64,000 nt of DNA from Phanerochaete sordida. Its lineage: Eukaryota > Basidiomycota > Agaricomycetes > Polyporales > Phanerochaetaceae. The stretch lies in the NCBI GenBank assembly GCA_019973155.2, contig BPQB01000025.1, positions 310,001-374,000 on the forward strand, given 5' to 3'. Made by a program: the position numbers and the translations under genes. Below, in pieces: positions 44,499-56,571 of the stretch (position 1 is its first letter; each line of letters opens with the position of its first letter). Under the pieces are notes generated by a model that saw only the letters and a program-made list of their open reading frames with translations, did no database searches and was not told the DNA's origin.

Positions 44499-46538
44499 CT
44501 ACTTGCCAAAGTGACTCTGCGCGTTGTGCCACGTCGAGTAATGCACGAACGCTTCGCTGAGGAGCAGTTCGATCTCGTGGTCTGTCCATCCCTGCGTTGG
44601 AAGCGACTGGAGAAACATGATGATGCCCTGATGGACGCCGTCAGCGGCCTCTTGGTGCCTTCGGGCGGGGAGAAAACGCACTTGGAAATCCATCTCCTTC
44701 AGCTTCTTGCTCCATCGCACCAGGAACGCCGAACAGACGTATAGATGAAATTGGGAGAAGGCATCGGTACCCTCGGCCTGAGATCGTCCACATGGTGAGG
44801 ACGGGAGTTTGCGGTAATGAATCGAAAGCACTCACCAAATAGGTATCCCACATTCGGATCGTGTTCTGGACGCTTATCTCACGCATCAGCAGACAGTTCA
44901 TCCAACGGAAGGCAAACTGCATGAACTCGACGTTCTCCGACTCGAGGTGAGCCGCCAGCGGCGCTAGAAGCGATCTCAGTTCGATGTTCTGACAGCGTCA
45001 CGAGAGTGATGAGGACATACGGTCAATCCGAGCGACAAGCTCCGCCATGCGTTTGACGCTGCGGTGGATCCCGGGCTGCCCTGCGATGTAGTTGTCCTGG
45101 ATGCCGTCGAGGAGGCGTGACAGACACCAAAAGGAGTCCGCTTCCACTGCATTAAGGGCCTCTGGCGGCAGTAATGCTGGATCGAACTCCTCGGGGTCCG
45201 AATCTGGTGGCAAAACTCAGCGATGTCGCAGGAGCGGAGTGTCTGAATGTACCGATGTACGCGGACAGGAACACTTGGAAGAAAGGCGTCACAAGGTCGT
45301 TGATGCCCTGCACGTAGCCGCTTGCGGGATGCCGTATCGCCCAGACGTACAGTATTCGCTCCAAGCTCTGGATGCAATCAGTCTGCTGCGTGATTTCTCG
45401 CAAATTGCTGACATACCCTTTGTGTTGTGGCGTGCATCCAGAGGCGAACACCGGGTCTGGTCCGCGGCACGTCAATCTCAATCTGGTGCCAAATCTGCTG
45501 GTCGAGCCCGTCACGATTCCGTGCGAAAGCAAGCTCGACCAGAGATAGGTATTCTGAACGCTTCCGAGCGAGGGTAGAGACACGCAGAGGTGCCGGCAAG
45601 GGTAGGTAGCCCTAATGAGTGTTCATTAGCTCGGAAGACGGGGCGGTTGCTGGGAGGCAATTCACAAGAAGCAGCGGCCATGATATCGGGCGCAAATCTT
45701 CTGGGACGCCATTCCAGGCCAGCTTGCGAAGTTGCGCTTCAATTCACAGTTAATGAGGGCAGCTGTGCCTGCAAGTGCAATGTACGCACCCATGCTGACA
45801 TCTTCACTGGTTATGCAAGACACAAACTTCTGCCTCCGATTTGACCGTATCGAGCGTTCTCGCATGAGCTTCTCAGAGGCTTCTGCGTCCGCCAGCGAGT
45901 CGTCTCGCTGCGGGCTGCCGTGGCGAGCCTTGCGGTGGACGAGGTGCAGCGGATCTGTGGCGTGATGAGAGGGCAGGCTACGGTACAGGGTAAAGAGCAG
46001 TACCCTTGACAATCTCCTTGACATCCTCCCTGACCGCGTCCGAGCCGTGCGCGACCTTAGACTTCGCAGCGGGCGCCGTGGCAGCGTGCGAGGCGGTGGG
46101 CTCCTCTGGGTCCAAATCGCCAAGTATCAAATCCCCCTCTACCTCAGGATCTGCGTGGGCCTCACGGGTTCTCGGGGCGCCGTGCTGCGTGTCCGTGCCC
46201 TGCGACGCCGTCCTGACGATCGTCCATCCCTGCCGCGTCGGCGGCTGGAGGTCGTCCGTGCGCGGCGGGTAGCTGCTCGGACTCGGGGCGTCGACGTGCG
46301 TGTACGAGGAGGCTATCGTCGACGTCGAGCGGTTCGACTTGGGTTTCGGCACGGACACGGGCGTGCTGGACGTCGTGGAGCGCGCTCCTGAGCCCCAGGC
46401 GGCGGGCCGCGCAGATTCCTCGTCGGAGCCACTGTCCCAGGCGTCGTCCTCTCCCCAGTCGGAGATGGAGTAGGTGCCGAAGCGGCCAGAGGGGTTGAGG
46501 CCGATGTGAGGACGAGCTGGCGGCGGTCGAGCAGACAT
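44499..46538 (-). CDS. GYP1: Rab GTPase-activating protein, Gyp1/TBC1D22 type
   Basis: TBC-domain GAP acting on Ypt1/Rab1-type GTPases at the Golgi. The N-terminus (MSARPPPARPHIGLNPSGRF, DWGEDDAWDSGSDEE) is disordered. The TBC domain starts AQLRKLAWNGVPEDLRPISW and PLLL, spliced to GYLPLPAPLRVSTLARKRSE. The arginine-finger motif is in IWHQIEIDVPRTRPG and the glutamine finger in HPASGYVQGINDLVTPFFQV. It continues DSFWCLSRLLDGIQDNYIAG, FMQFAFRWMNCLLMREISVQ with NTIRMWDTYL, then FHLYVCSAFLVRWSKKLKEM and the end YSTWHNAQSHFGK. Both catalytic residues are present, so it should be active. The gene is split into many small exons; the join between about 46010 and 45700 is the least certain part. Confidence 0.93.
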
Positions 46539-46776
46539 AGAGCAATCTTCAGATCCCCTCCAGATCCAGAGACCACGGCAGCAACAACCTAATAAGCGCC
46601 CTACGCCCGCCCTTTCGCGTCAGCGGACCTCTCCCAGCGGCGGGGCGCCCATTTCGGATGTCGGACCAAGAAACTATTCTCATTCGAGAGGTGGCTACAG
46701 GAAATGGGTACTGGACAAGCTAGGAATACACAGGTACGCCTCGAAACACGGAACGTGACACAAGCCATGCAGATAT

Positions 46777-49700
46777 TTACGAGATTTTCTGGAATGCCCG
46801 CCGTCGTCAGTGATCGAGGTACACAGACGGCCATCTCACACCGTACCTTCAGGAAATCGTCGTCGTTCCAGCCATAGGTGCGCTTGAGACGCTTACCAAA
46901 GTCCCTGAGCATGAACGGAGGGATAGTGCTATCAGGGTGCGCTGAATAGAAATGGTGAGAATCATCAGTCCGGAGCACAGTTTGAGGGTTCACTCACGCC
47001 TGTGGAAGGTAATGGGCTATATGAAGATAGTTGTTAGCGGGTACTGGAGGGCACGGCTGGGTAGCACACTTACGTGATCACGAGGGTCGGGAGGATCGAA
47101 GCGGACACTGGACCCAGCGGTGGAGCTGTCGACTGAGAAGCCCATCTCCGTCATGACCTACGGGACATCAGTTTGTGCACCGTAAAGGACGGCCTCTGGC
47201 TTACCTTGACGAACTGATCCCACTTCATGGGGGCAAGACCACGGCGCTCATCCTCGGCGGTATTGAGGAGCTGGTGCATGGCGCTCTTGGCCTTCTTCGA
47301 GAGGCGGCTCAGGAAGCTGTACTTGCCGGCCTCGTCGACCTCGCTCTTGTTCTTCTCGCGGACGAAGCGCGAGAAGATGCCTGCCTTCTTCTCGGGCTTG
47401 TCGCCACCGAAGAGCGTCGCGTGGTCCGCGCGCGTCTTCACCTTCGTCTTCTCTGCGTCGAGGCCCTCCGTCTTCAGGTACGTGCGAGCGCTCTGTGCCG
47501 TCGTCTCCGTCGCCAGCGGCAGCGACGCAGTCGAGCCGAAGGGCCCGGACGCAGAGGCCGCCACGGAAGGCGGCGCCTTGGGCTTAGGCGGGGCCTTCTT
47601 CTGCGGCGCCGGAGCAGGGGCGGGCTCAGGCTCGGGTTCCGGCTCAGGCTCAGGCCCAGGAGCGATCTCTTCCAGGATGGGCTCTTCATCCGCGGCAGTA
47701 GCAGCCTTCTTTTTCTTCTTCTTGGGCTTCTTCTTCTTCTTCTTGGCAGGAGTAGCGGCCTCGTCTTCGTCAGAGACATCCTCGACGGTGGCGGCCTGGC
47801 TCTTCGGCTTCGCCTGAGCTGTGAAAAGCGGCGGGGTCTCAGTTAAATATCCGACGTGCATGGCTTCATGAAACTGACCCTTAGCAGCAGGCTTCGCGGC
47901 AGGCTTCGGCTTCGGCTTCTGCGCAGGCACTGGCTTGTAGGCAGAAGGAGGGGGCTTGGGTCCAGTGTACGGCCTGCGAGGCTCCGTACGGTCCGTGGTC
48001 TTTACAGCACCACTGCCGGAGAACAGACGACCTGACGTTACATGAGCTCATATGACAAGCATTTGAAGACGTCGAACTTCACCTCTGAGCGAACCCAAGA
48101 GTTTAATGAAGGGGTTGTCCTTCTTGTATGCGGCCATCTCGTCGAAGTCCTTCGCCTCGCGGCGCGGGTTGTGGAAGTCGGGATCGGCCTGGGCGATGTC
48201 CATGGCCTCGCGCCACCAGTCACGGAATTCCTCCTCGAGCTCCTCGTCGTACTCGCTCTCGTCGCCGTCCGAGCTTTCCTCATCGCTGTCCTCATCATCG
48301 CTTTCGAAGTCCATGTCCTCGTCGCTCGAGTCCGATACCGTCTGCAACGACGGCATGGAACCCTCGCTGTCGTACCCCGACGTGATCGCGAGCGGCTTCT
48401 TCGCGCCTGCCTTGCCCTGCTTGCTGTTCCCCGAGAAGGGCACGAGCGCGGGCGGCCCGTCGGGGTCGCCTGCGCTCGGCGCGTCGCCGCCGGCCTTCGG
48501 GGAGTAGAACGCGTGCCAGGTGGCGAAGCGGTCCTTCCTGTCGTCTAGGTTCCACAGCTGGTCGAGCGTTTTCCCCGAAACGCCTTGACAGTTCTTAGGC
48601 CAAGGTCAGCTGGGGGGCAACAGGAAATGTGAAGGGGGCTGGAGACTCACAAGGTTGATGTACTTCCAAATCGTGTCCAGCCGTTCTTTCTTCTTGGTCT
48701 CTGTAAGAGGTACCAGAAGATCTTTGAAAGTGTCGATCTGCTTGCCAGTCTCGACGGAGAAAATCTGCGCATCCTCCCATTCTAAATACTCTTCAGGCTT
48801 TTCGCGTGGCTCCTGTTTCCACTTATCCCCTTCAGGGCCGAGGAGTGGTGTACTGAGAAGATCCAAAACTTCTACGCTGTCCTTTGAACCAGACAGGTTT
48901 CAGGTCTCAGACGGTATGCGAGAGGTTGATACGTACTGAGAGGTCGCCCATGGCATCCCAAAGTGCTTGAGGGAAGCGCTTAGAGTCCCGTGGCGTTTCG
49001 TCAATCGCTTCTCCCAAAAGACCGATTAGGATCTGCTTGGGGTACGGAGAAGCTGGAAGACAAATCTCCACCACGATAGAGTCCAAGAACGATTTGTGGA
49101 CATTCTTGATCTGCTCCCAGTCGAAGACAAACTCGGGCTGGTCATCACCCGGCTGCTTGTACTGATTCTGCTTGAAGTACTGTTTCCAGTGCGCTGCGTC
49201 CGGCGGTCAATGTATATGTGCACGCCCGCCTCAGCCGTACGAGCGACTCACGAGCGGAGGTAGCCAGCTGTGCGAACCTCTGCTGGTTTACGTTGACGAT
49301 GATATTGACGAGGTCATAAACCACGAGATACTGCTTGCGCAGACCGTCGTTTTGCTGGAGCATGAGCTTCACTTGCTTGTCGTCCTTGATCACGTCTCTC
49401 AGCTCCATAAGGAAGCTGCCAACGAGGCGCCACCCAGAGGAGAGCAGGTACGCGTTATGAATCCTGTAGTGCCACATTTAGCGTCAAGAAATCGTAATGT
49501 GGTATGAACATAAGCATACCTCGACGAGACGGCGGTGGCGATCTTGGTAGGGTTGTTCAACGGGTTCTCGGGCTTATCCTTCTTGTTCTTAGGCGGGATG
49601 GGAGGGAAACGCGACAAGGTTTCTGCCATAATTCTCTCCATGAACAGATCCGGGTCCTGAAGGTTCTCAATCTCATCCAGCCAGGCTGTCGAATTTCGTC

Positions 49701-50130
49701 AGCGGGCTCATCGCCTGTTTGAGATAAGTCGACTGACCCATAAAATACGACTTTGCGATCTTCTCGCACTTCAAAGAGTCGAAGGGAGCGGCAATAGCAG
49801 TCGCATAGCGCTCCATCAGGTCCTCTGAGCAGCACGCATGAGCACGTAGCAGCGCAAACGAGGAAGTCGCGCACCAGCCAGAAGATCCAATTTCTCTCTT
49901 CCAGCCATCCTGATTTTTGTGGAGATCACCTCGCCGGTACCGAAGGAGCCACCCTTTCCATTGCGGAGAATAAGAGCCTTGCGGGTCGTGGGCTTGTTAC
50001 CGTACTCGTCGCGTTTGGTGGCCCAATGGTGCTTCTTGGAGGCGATGACCTCGCGCGGGCCAACAGGGACGAGATCCGTCGATTTGGAGGTCGGGGCAGG
50101 CTTCTTGCCTGCGGCAGGCGCAGGCGGCAT
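46777..50130 (-). CDS. Large conserved fungal protein with C-terminal HicA-like domain
   Basis: Roughly 900-950 residues over about ten exons; function unknown. The start MPPAPAAGKKPAPTSKSTD leads to a basic block (SKKHHWATKRDEYGNKPTTR), then a helical region (MERYATAIAAPFDSLKCEKI, FMAWLDEIENLQDPDLFMER, DGLRKQYLVVYDLVNIIVNV, DWEQIKNVHKSFLDSIVVEI, KTLDQLWNLDDRKDRFATWH). A strongly acidic stretch follows (DEDMDFESDDEDSDEES), then KFDEMAAYKK-type helices, Lys runs (KKKKKKPKKKKKKA) and a Pro-Glu repeat (PEPEPEPEPEPAP). The last 75 residues read MKWDQFVKVMTEMGFSV, AGSSVRFDPPDP, PITFHRPHPDSTIPPFMLRD, FGKRLKRTYGWNDDDFLK and end KIS. This matches the HicA-like small RNA-binding fold I know from other fungal proteins; the Gly-Ser-His catalytic site of bacterial HicA reads Gly-Ser-Ser here, so mRNA-cleaving activity is unlikely. 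Confidence 0.82.
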
Positions 50131-50770
50131 TTTGTCTCAGTCCAGAGACCGAAAATGCCCCGATCTATACGTCTGTGGCGGGGTGCCACACAAAGCAGAG
50201 CGGCGGTAGGAGACAAAGTATGCGTGCTTTGCTCGTTCGCCTTCTTTGGCAAGGGGTATAATAAATTGGGCGCTTACCCGCCTCGCGCCCGCCGCCCGCC
50301 ATCAGCTCGCTTACCGCCATCACGGCTCTCCTCCTGCCCACGAACATCCTTCAAAGCGTCGCTAGCCATGTCGCGCAGAGAGACAGAACGGGTATCGCAC
50401 GTAGCCTCATGAAAGTCCGAAGTAAGGAGCAGACCGGTGCGTATATCCGCACCCATATGCTCTGATTGCTATGGTGGCAGAGGGGTGATTGGGCCCGGTC
50501 TGATATACATGACGTGAAACGGCCCCGCTCCCATGGCTGTGAGCACGAACGCAACACGAGCAGCGCACCCGCGTGATCCGCGCGGGCGGGTCGCCTCCTC
50601 GCCCTTACTTAAGGCAGCTTGAGACATCCTGCTGGCCCTTTTCCCGGCCGTCGACTCCCCCGACGTCCACGACTGTTCACGACCTTTCTTTCTGTCCGCT
50701 GGGCGGACCTGCTTTTCTTCTTCTCTCCTTCACTTCTTCTGGTCCAGCTAGCCTGTGACTGTTTTCTTTC
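50131..50770. promoter_or_regulatory. Divergent promoter region
   Basis: 640 bp between the HicA-like gene (minus) and the lectin-like gene (plus). The last 170 bases before 50771 are CT-rich on the plus strand, a common leader composition in this window. No TATA box stands out. Confidence 0.4.
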
Positions 50771-52661
50771 ATGGCCTCTTTTAATGTCTCCGGTGAGCCC
50801 GAATTGTTCCTCTCCCAGGTCAACACGCATCTGACAATCCTGGCAGTTCACAATAGTTCACCTTTAATTTCGTACACGGCAGCATGGCTTGACACCCCGG
50901 TCGGCGACGCATTCGCCGCAAACTACACCGGAGGAGGGTTTCACACGACCAGCTCCTCTGGCGCCACTGCGGCGTTCACGTTCAATGGCACCGGTGTCTG
51001 GTTCTACGGTGCCCGGCGGCCGGGCTATGGCAGCTACTCCTTAATCGTTGACGGGAATACCGTGTCCAGTGGGAGTGCTGGCGCAGACAATCCTGTCTTC
51101 GACTCTTTCTTGGCCGGCTCTTCTAATCTCGGGATGGGCGAGCATACGGCAGTGTTCACAAACACTGGCGGAGGAGCAGTTGATTTGGATTCTCTCGTCT
51201 TTGAGACTCATATCGGCACCGAAGGGTGAGCCATTCGCGCTGCCCGTTCTTACGTTGACGTCATTGAACCGCCAATGCAGGCAGCAAGTTGTCAGCCAAG
51301 CCGTCGACGACACGGATGCAATGATGATTTATCTCCCCTCCGCGGCGGAATGGTCGCTGGCAAACAACTCGATCTTCTCCAACGGAAGTGTTCAGTGAGT
51401 ACGCATGATCTTTGTGTGATAGTCGAGGCTCAAAGGTGCGCTGTGCTTAGCTTCACCGACACTGCCGATGCCGACGTAGCCTTCACGTTTACCGGGGACG
51501 CCGTCGCCGTATATGGTGGTGTTTCTTTTGATCACGGGGATTACACTGTCAATCTGGATGGACGGAAGCTGGCTTTGAATGGCGCCAACGGTCAAGCTAG
51601 GATGTACCACCCCCAGGTACGCAAAGCGCTTTGAACCCGTTGGATCGTACCGCTGAACCGCGTTGATTCAGAGTCTGCTGGCGAGTAGTCACTAATTTTA
51701 TCATGCTCATCGGCTCATGAAAGTGACAGTACTTCGCCACTGGTCTGGGATCAGGCACGCATAGCGTTGACATCTCGGCAGGCAATGGGTTCTTCGATCT
51801 GGACTCCGTGGTGATCTATCGCGCTACCGGTGGGAACGATTCACACTCCAGTGGAGGCATGGAGATGTCAAAGCCTGACAATCTGCACGTGAATGCGGCG
51901 AATGGCAACAACGCGTGCGTATAGCTTTCCTTGTTCTGCTGTTCGCCTGCTGAAGAGTTTGATAGCTCGACGGGCGGTGCGGTCGTGCAGAATCAACCGA
52001 TCTCCAAAGCCGTCATCGCTGGCATCGTTGCCGCGAGCTTGCTGGGACTGGTCTCCATTATTGCCATTACGATCTTCCTCGTGTCGCAGTGCCGCAAACG
52101 GCGCGCTACCACACAGGGGAGCTCGCAGGGGCCAGACGGCCAGTCTCCGGTCCTTCCCATCCAACATCCCGACTTGGAAGCAGGTCTTGGCCCGTCCGAG
52201 AAGAAACCTGCTGACGTTGGAAAGCGGAGCACGAATAGGTTCACGATGAAGTCTGTCGCGTCGCGGTGGTCCCAGGCGTCTTACGCCTCTGGCCTGCCGC
52301 CCGGCGGCGACAAGCCTTCAGAAATTCCACCGGTGCCACCTATGCCCATGCCCGTCAGCCTGCCGGCGAACCCAAAGCTGAACATGCCCGTGCCACAGCA
52401 CACGCGTGGCGCATCGAGCGGCGGGAGCAGCGTCTCGTCGACGTTGTACTCGCCCGACGGGGACAGCGTGCTGGACAACTATTACTACCGTCAGTCAGTT
52501 GGGAGCCAGAACAGCGTGAGTAGCTACCACCGCATCCGTGCGGAGTTGACGTTGACGACTGATTTCTGTTTTCCGTTGCCCAGGACGCTCCACTCCGGCC
52601 TGCACGCCCGCCTGGGCTTACCCTCGACTTGGGGAACTCCTTTGACCATGTACCTCTCTGA
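50771..52661 (+). CDS. Single-pass membrane protein with duplicated beta-sandwich (lectin-like) ectodomain
   Basis: Common agaricomycete architecture of unknown function, probably a surface sensor or wall-binding protein. No classical signal peptide (MASFNVSGEPELFLSQV). First beta-rich domain: SPLISYTAAWLDTPVGD, FHTTSSSGATAAFTFNGTGV, WFYGARRPGYGSYSLIVDG and AVDLDSLVFETHIG. Second, spread over exons: SFTDTADADVAFTFTGDAVA, VYGGVSFDHGDYTVNLDGR, YFATGLGSGTHSVDISAGNG and FFDLDSVVIYRATG. The repeated FTFxGxxVxxxG and D-L-D-S-V motifs show an internal duplication. Then a membrane span (AVIAGIVAASLLGLVSIIAI, TIFLV) with a basic stop (RKRRATT) and a Pro/Ser-rich cytoplasmic tail ending LGNSFDHVPL. The last intron joins SVGSQNS to DAPLRPARPPG. 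Confidence 0.85.
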
Positions 52662-53117
52662 TGTCACGGCGACGAATCAATACGCAGCTTGTTGGACGCG
52701 AAACGCAATAGAGAGGACCGTATTGTACACAGCAGCGTCACAGCTCTAGCAGATAATGCGTGACCGTGCCTTATTCTGGTCACGCCACCGTTCATTGTCC
52801 TAACGACGAAGTGATGCCGTGACCGAGGCGTCCGTCGCGTCACGTCTATATTACTCCGCGCCCGTGGCCGCGATACTGTTCCACGCTCGTGCATTGTTTC
52901 TTTCCCCCTCCCCCTTTTTTCGCGCTTTCTCTCCTTGTCTCTTTGGATCGAGCTGTGCTCGCTGGGCCACCTTCCTCGTCCTTTGACTCCGAAGCCAGCC
53001 TTCTGTACGCCTCTGTTTCTCTAGTCTCCCCAGCGCAAGCCGCGTCCCCTCCCAAGCAACGGGACTGTACACCAAGCCTCCGCACCTCAAAACCACTATC
53101 CTTGATCGACGTTCGCT
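52662..53117. other. Intergenic region
   Basis: Contains the 3' end of the preceding gene and a strongly CT-rich leader (52880-53100) of the DUF7727 gene. No additional gene seen. Confidence 0.4.
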
Positions 53118-53760
53118 ATGGGCAACCTTGTGTGGCACGAGTGGTCGCGTCTGGTCTCGCTCACCGCCACCGTTTGTGCGTGCCGCGTACCCGCTTGCGA
53201 ACCCGAACACATCTGAAGTTATCGTCGAACTTTAGACACCATCTGGGCCGCCTTCTGGGGCATACTGTTCCGCAAGTTCTTCTGGGACTTTGTGGGCGGC
53301 ATTCTGCGTGCTCCCGGAGGTCTCCAGTACGTGGCGCACACTCTCTATCGCCTTAACCTCGCTCACAATTTTATTCGCCACCAGGCCCGCCAACAACGTC
53401 ATGATTTTCATCGATATTATTGTCAAGGCACCAATCGTCCAGCTGCTGTCCATGATACTCGGCTTTGCCATCCTTGCCCTGGAGTACCCCCTTCCGTACT
53501 TAAAGGGCACGTCGGTGCATCGTAGTCTCGTCGTCAGGGTAGTGGCGCTGCTGCTGCAGGCGTTCCTTGCCATCTTGTACTATCAGGTGCGCAGCGTGCT
53601 GTGCGCCCGCCTAGCCTATTTTCTGACGAAACATTGATGGCAGGGGACAAACGGTGCTATATGGTCACTGGTAGCCGTTATAGGCTATACACGCGCAATC
53701 GTCTTAGGGGAGACGATGGAGCAAGCTAAAGAGAACAGAGGAAGGGGCGGGAAGGCTTGA
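53118..53760 (+). CDS. Small multi-pass membrane protein, DUF7727 family
   Basis: Basidiomycete family of unknown function. Exons: MGNLVWHEWSRLVSLTATV; TIWAAFWGILFRKFFWDFVG with GILRAPGGLQ; PANNVMIFIDIIVKAPIVQL with LSMILGFAILALEYPLPYL, KGTSVHRSLVVRVVALLLQA and FLAILYYQ; and GTNGAIWSLVAVIGYTRAIV ending ENRGRGGKA. This gives about four hydrophobic segments in about 145 residues. The conserved FRKFFWDFVGG and LEYPLPYLKG blocks carry the family assignment. All three introns have canonical borders and keep frame. Confidence 0.82.
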
Positions 53761-54521
53761 CCTTAGCCACGCCTTCCCGTCTCAGTCGTTGAGCGACGAG
53801 GGAGTCTGAGACTTCCGAAGATGCTGGGTTCATCTACACTCTTTCCTTGTGCCTTTCCTTTCCTCCGCACCGTCATTTACTTTTCACCTTGCTCTAGAAC
53901 CCTCTTTCCGTTACACAATGCACAGCTGTACTCTCTGTACCATGGCCGGTCTGGCTGCCTCAGACTAGCAATCTGAACGATCATACTAGGCCCTTCTCCC
54001 GCCTCGGACCTGTATTTCTTTCCTGTTGTCCGGTAGAGTGCCCTGGTGAATGAAATTGCGTTCACCAAATTTTCGGAATGCGTCATGGAGGTCCAAGTGG
54101 CGAACGTCAGTGCCTGCCAACGTCGCCGTGCGCCGTGACTCTGCGGGCTGTCGGCACGTTGTGGCGAGCCGATTGGCTCGCATGTACCACGACGATGCTA
54201 GTCGCATTCGGCCATTTTCGCAGAGCCTCGGGCGACGCTCTGTTCCGTCATAACCACTCGTCATCGATAACCGGGTCCAGTCCAGCTTGCACTTCCCGCG
54301 CCATCCACGACCGTGTTATAACCTCGCACGCATCCCCTCCTTCGTTCACTCGCTTGACTGATATCGCTCTCCACGTCGCACATACAAGAATACCCACTTG
54401 GAAGCCTTCTGCTCCCCGACCTACGCTTTCGTATCGACAGCTCCACATCTCTTCCGCCCTCACGTCGCCTGCCTCCAGAACGCGCCCTCAGATCTACGTC
54501 GCACGTCACCCACTCCTGAAG
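53761..54521. other. Intergenic region
   Basis: 760 bp between two plus-strand genes. The last 200 bases are CT-rich and serve as the leader of the next gene. No TATA box or other gene recognised. Confidence 0.35.
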
Positions 54522-55833
54522 ATGCCCGAAACCGCCGCGCAGATAATAGCCAAGCTCCCCGAACGCTTCGAGAAAGCGAACGCGGAGGGCGACCTGCTCT
54601 TCTTCCCGAGCACGATCCACACGCACGAGGAACACGGCGTCGAGGTGCGTGCGCCCGCTGCTGAACCCTACGAGACATCGCAGACGAGCGTAGACACAAT
54701 AGTGGGAGATTCGCCTCTGCCCCGCCCTCCAGCACAAGCCGCACCTGCCCACGCCGCATTTCGACGCGGGCGCGGACGAGCGCAGGTCCGCGCTCGGGCT
54801 GGAAGGCAGGACGTTCGACCCGTTCACGCCGCCGTACGTCCCGAACCTGCACCTCGGAGATTTGAAGGACGAGGTGGATGGCGATGAATACGTCGTGCTG
54901 GTGCGTCTGCTCAGAGACTCCGTGTACTGGCTGCCTGACAAGTACATGGCACAGTTCAACAAATATTCTGTCGTCCGACACCACATCCTTCTGGTCACGA
55001 AAGGTTCGCAGACCCCCAGGCGAGGTTGTGCCACACCTAATCTTCGCACGCGTTAGACTTCCACTCGCAGACTGCGCCGCTCATGCCACCAGACCTTGTG
55101 CAAGCGTACCAACTCTTGATTGCGGCTCAGAAGGCTGGCAAGAAGTACTTCGCGTTTTACAACTGTGAGCAATAAGCTGGCTGTCAGGTTTACGTGTTCC
55201 GGGCTGACATGAATTAGGCGGCGACCTGAGCGGCGCGAGTCAACCGCACAAACACCTCCAGCTCATTCCGGTCGACGCGGACGGCCCGCCGGTCGAGAAG
55301 CTTGCTCGCAAAGCTAATATTGAAGTCCAGGGTATGTCCTCCAACACGATTAATATATTTCAGCACGGTCCTGAATAAAATATCGCACGCTAGACCGCCC
55401 CTTCTCCCTGCATTCTCTCCCCTACGCGAACCACATCCGCCGCTTCCCGCCGTCGCTGCCGAACGCATCGCGGGACGAGCTGGAGACGCAGCTGCAGCGC
55501 GCGTTCATGGACCTGCTCGACCTCGCGCTGTCGACGTTCCGGCGGGACCCGCCCGCTGCGGTGAATGGCGCGGCGGGCAAGAGCACGCTCTCGTACAACG
55601 TCGTGCTCACGCTCGAACACATGCACGTCGTGCCGCGCAAGGCCGAGACGTACACGCTCCCCGCGACGGGCGACCAGCTGAGCATCAACTCGATGGGCTT
55701 CGCCGGCTGCCTGCTCGTCAAGAGCGAGGCCGAGTTCGACGTGGTTGTGAAGGAGGGCGTCGGCAAGATCCTCGGCGGCGTCGCGTGCAAGAGCATCCAC
55801 GAGCAGCAGTGCGACGACGTCTTCCAGCTATGA
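54522..55833 (+). CDS. APA2: ATP adenylyltransferase / Ap4A phosphorylase
   Basis: Converts Ap4A plus phosphate to ATP and ADP, and adenylyl-sulfate to ADP; a cytosolic HIT-superfamily enzyme. Exons: MPETAAQIIAKLPERFEKAN with AEGDLLFFPSTIHTHEEHG; LCPALQHKPHLP in the next exon, with GRTFDPFTPPYVPNLHLGDL; then EYVVL joined over a short intron to FNKYSVVRHHILLVTK; then PLMPPDLVQAYQLLIAAQKA; the catalytic exon GGDLSGASQPHKHLQLIPVD containing the His-x-His-x-Gln motif; and a final exon DRPFSLHSLPYANHIRRFPP, LSYNVVLTLEHMHVVPRKAE and the end EQQCDDVFQL. Length (about 330 residues) and motif order fit yeast Apa1/Apa2; the symbol marks the family, not a one-to-one match. Confidence 0.93.
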
Positions 55834-56571
55834 TGATGGGCTCGTGGTCGAGTGTTCTACAATCTAGACAGGCGAATGTATCGTACTAGGGACTTATAAT
55901 GCTCAGCCGACACGCTTGCACAGCTGCGACCCTCTTCTAGCCAGGCCATGCGATCCCAAGCTGTGGTGAAATTGTGCTCGTCTGCTCCAGGAGATTTCAG
56001 CGCAGAAGGCATGCTTCTCCAGCTGTACATGCACTCCAGCGCGCGACTGGTCTTGCAGGAGCAACGTCCAGTTGGCTTGAGCGCTGAGCCATAGCAATTA
56101 CTGTTTGGCAACAAAAATGTCGCAGTGCGAGGACAGAGCTTTGGTAAGACGGCGCGATGTGCGAATCTCTGAGGACGTCGTCTTTGTGCGGGCCATCAGC
56201 CTCTCGACGCCAGGACCCGGTGTACCTTATAGCGTGGTGGCGCTGGAGGACGACTTGTGTAGGACAAACAGGCATATGGGTGAAAGCTCAGAGCTATACT
56301 TTTGGACCCGTTTCGCTATTCATGCATGGCTTTTGAACACTTGGCAGGGGCAATCTCGGCATCTCCGCCATGAACTCCTGGGTTGAGTGTGAGGTAAATA
56401 TGTCCATTCAATGTTAACTTATAGTGCTATCGATACAGTACTGAGAGTCCTATATAACTAGGTAGATACCGGATCCTACGGTAGAATAGCTTATAGATAA
56501 ATACCATGACATGACATAGAGATACTTTAGTGTCCAGTAGCTTCCAGTAGCAGAAGAAATCAGGACCCATC
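55834..56571. other. Convergent intergenic region
   Basis: 740 bp between convergent genes, mostly 3' UTR. Contains only short motif-free frames. Near 56530-56555 a CCAGTAGCTTCCAGTAGC near-repeat is visible. Confidence 0.35.

Noticed and set aside
54261..55049. 262-codon minus-strand open frame opposite the Ap4A phosphorylase
   Set aside because: It overlaps well-supported exons and introns of the plus-strand gene and has no motifs.
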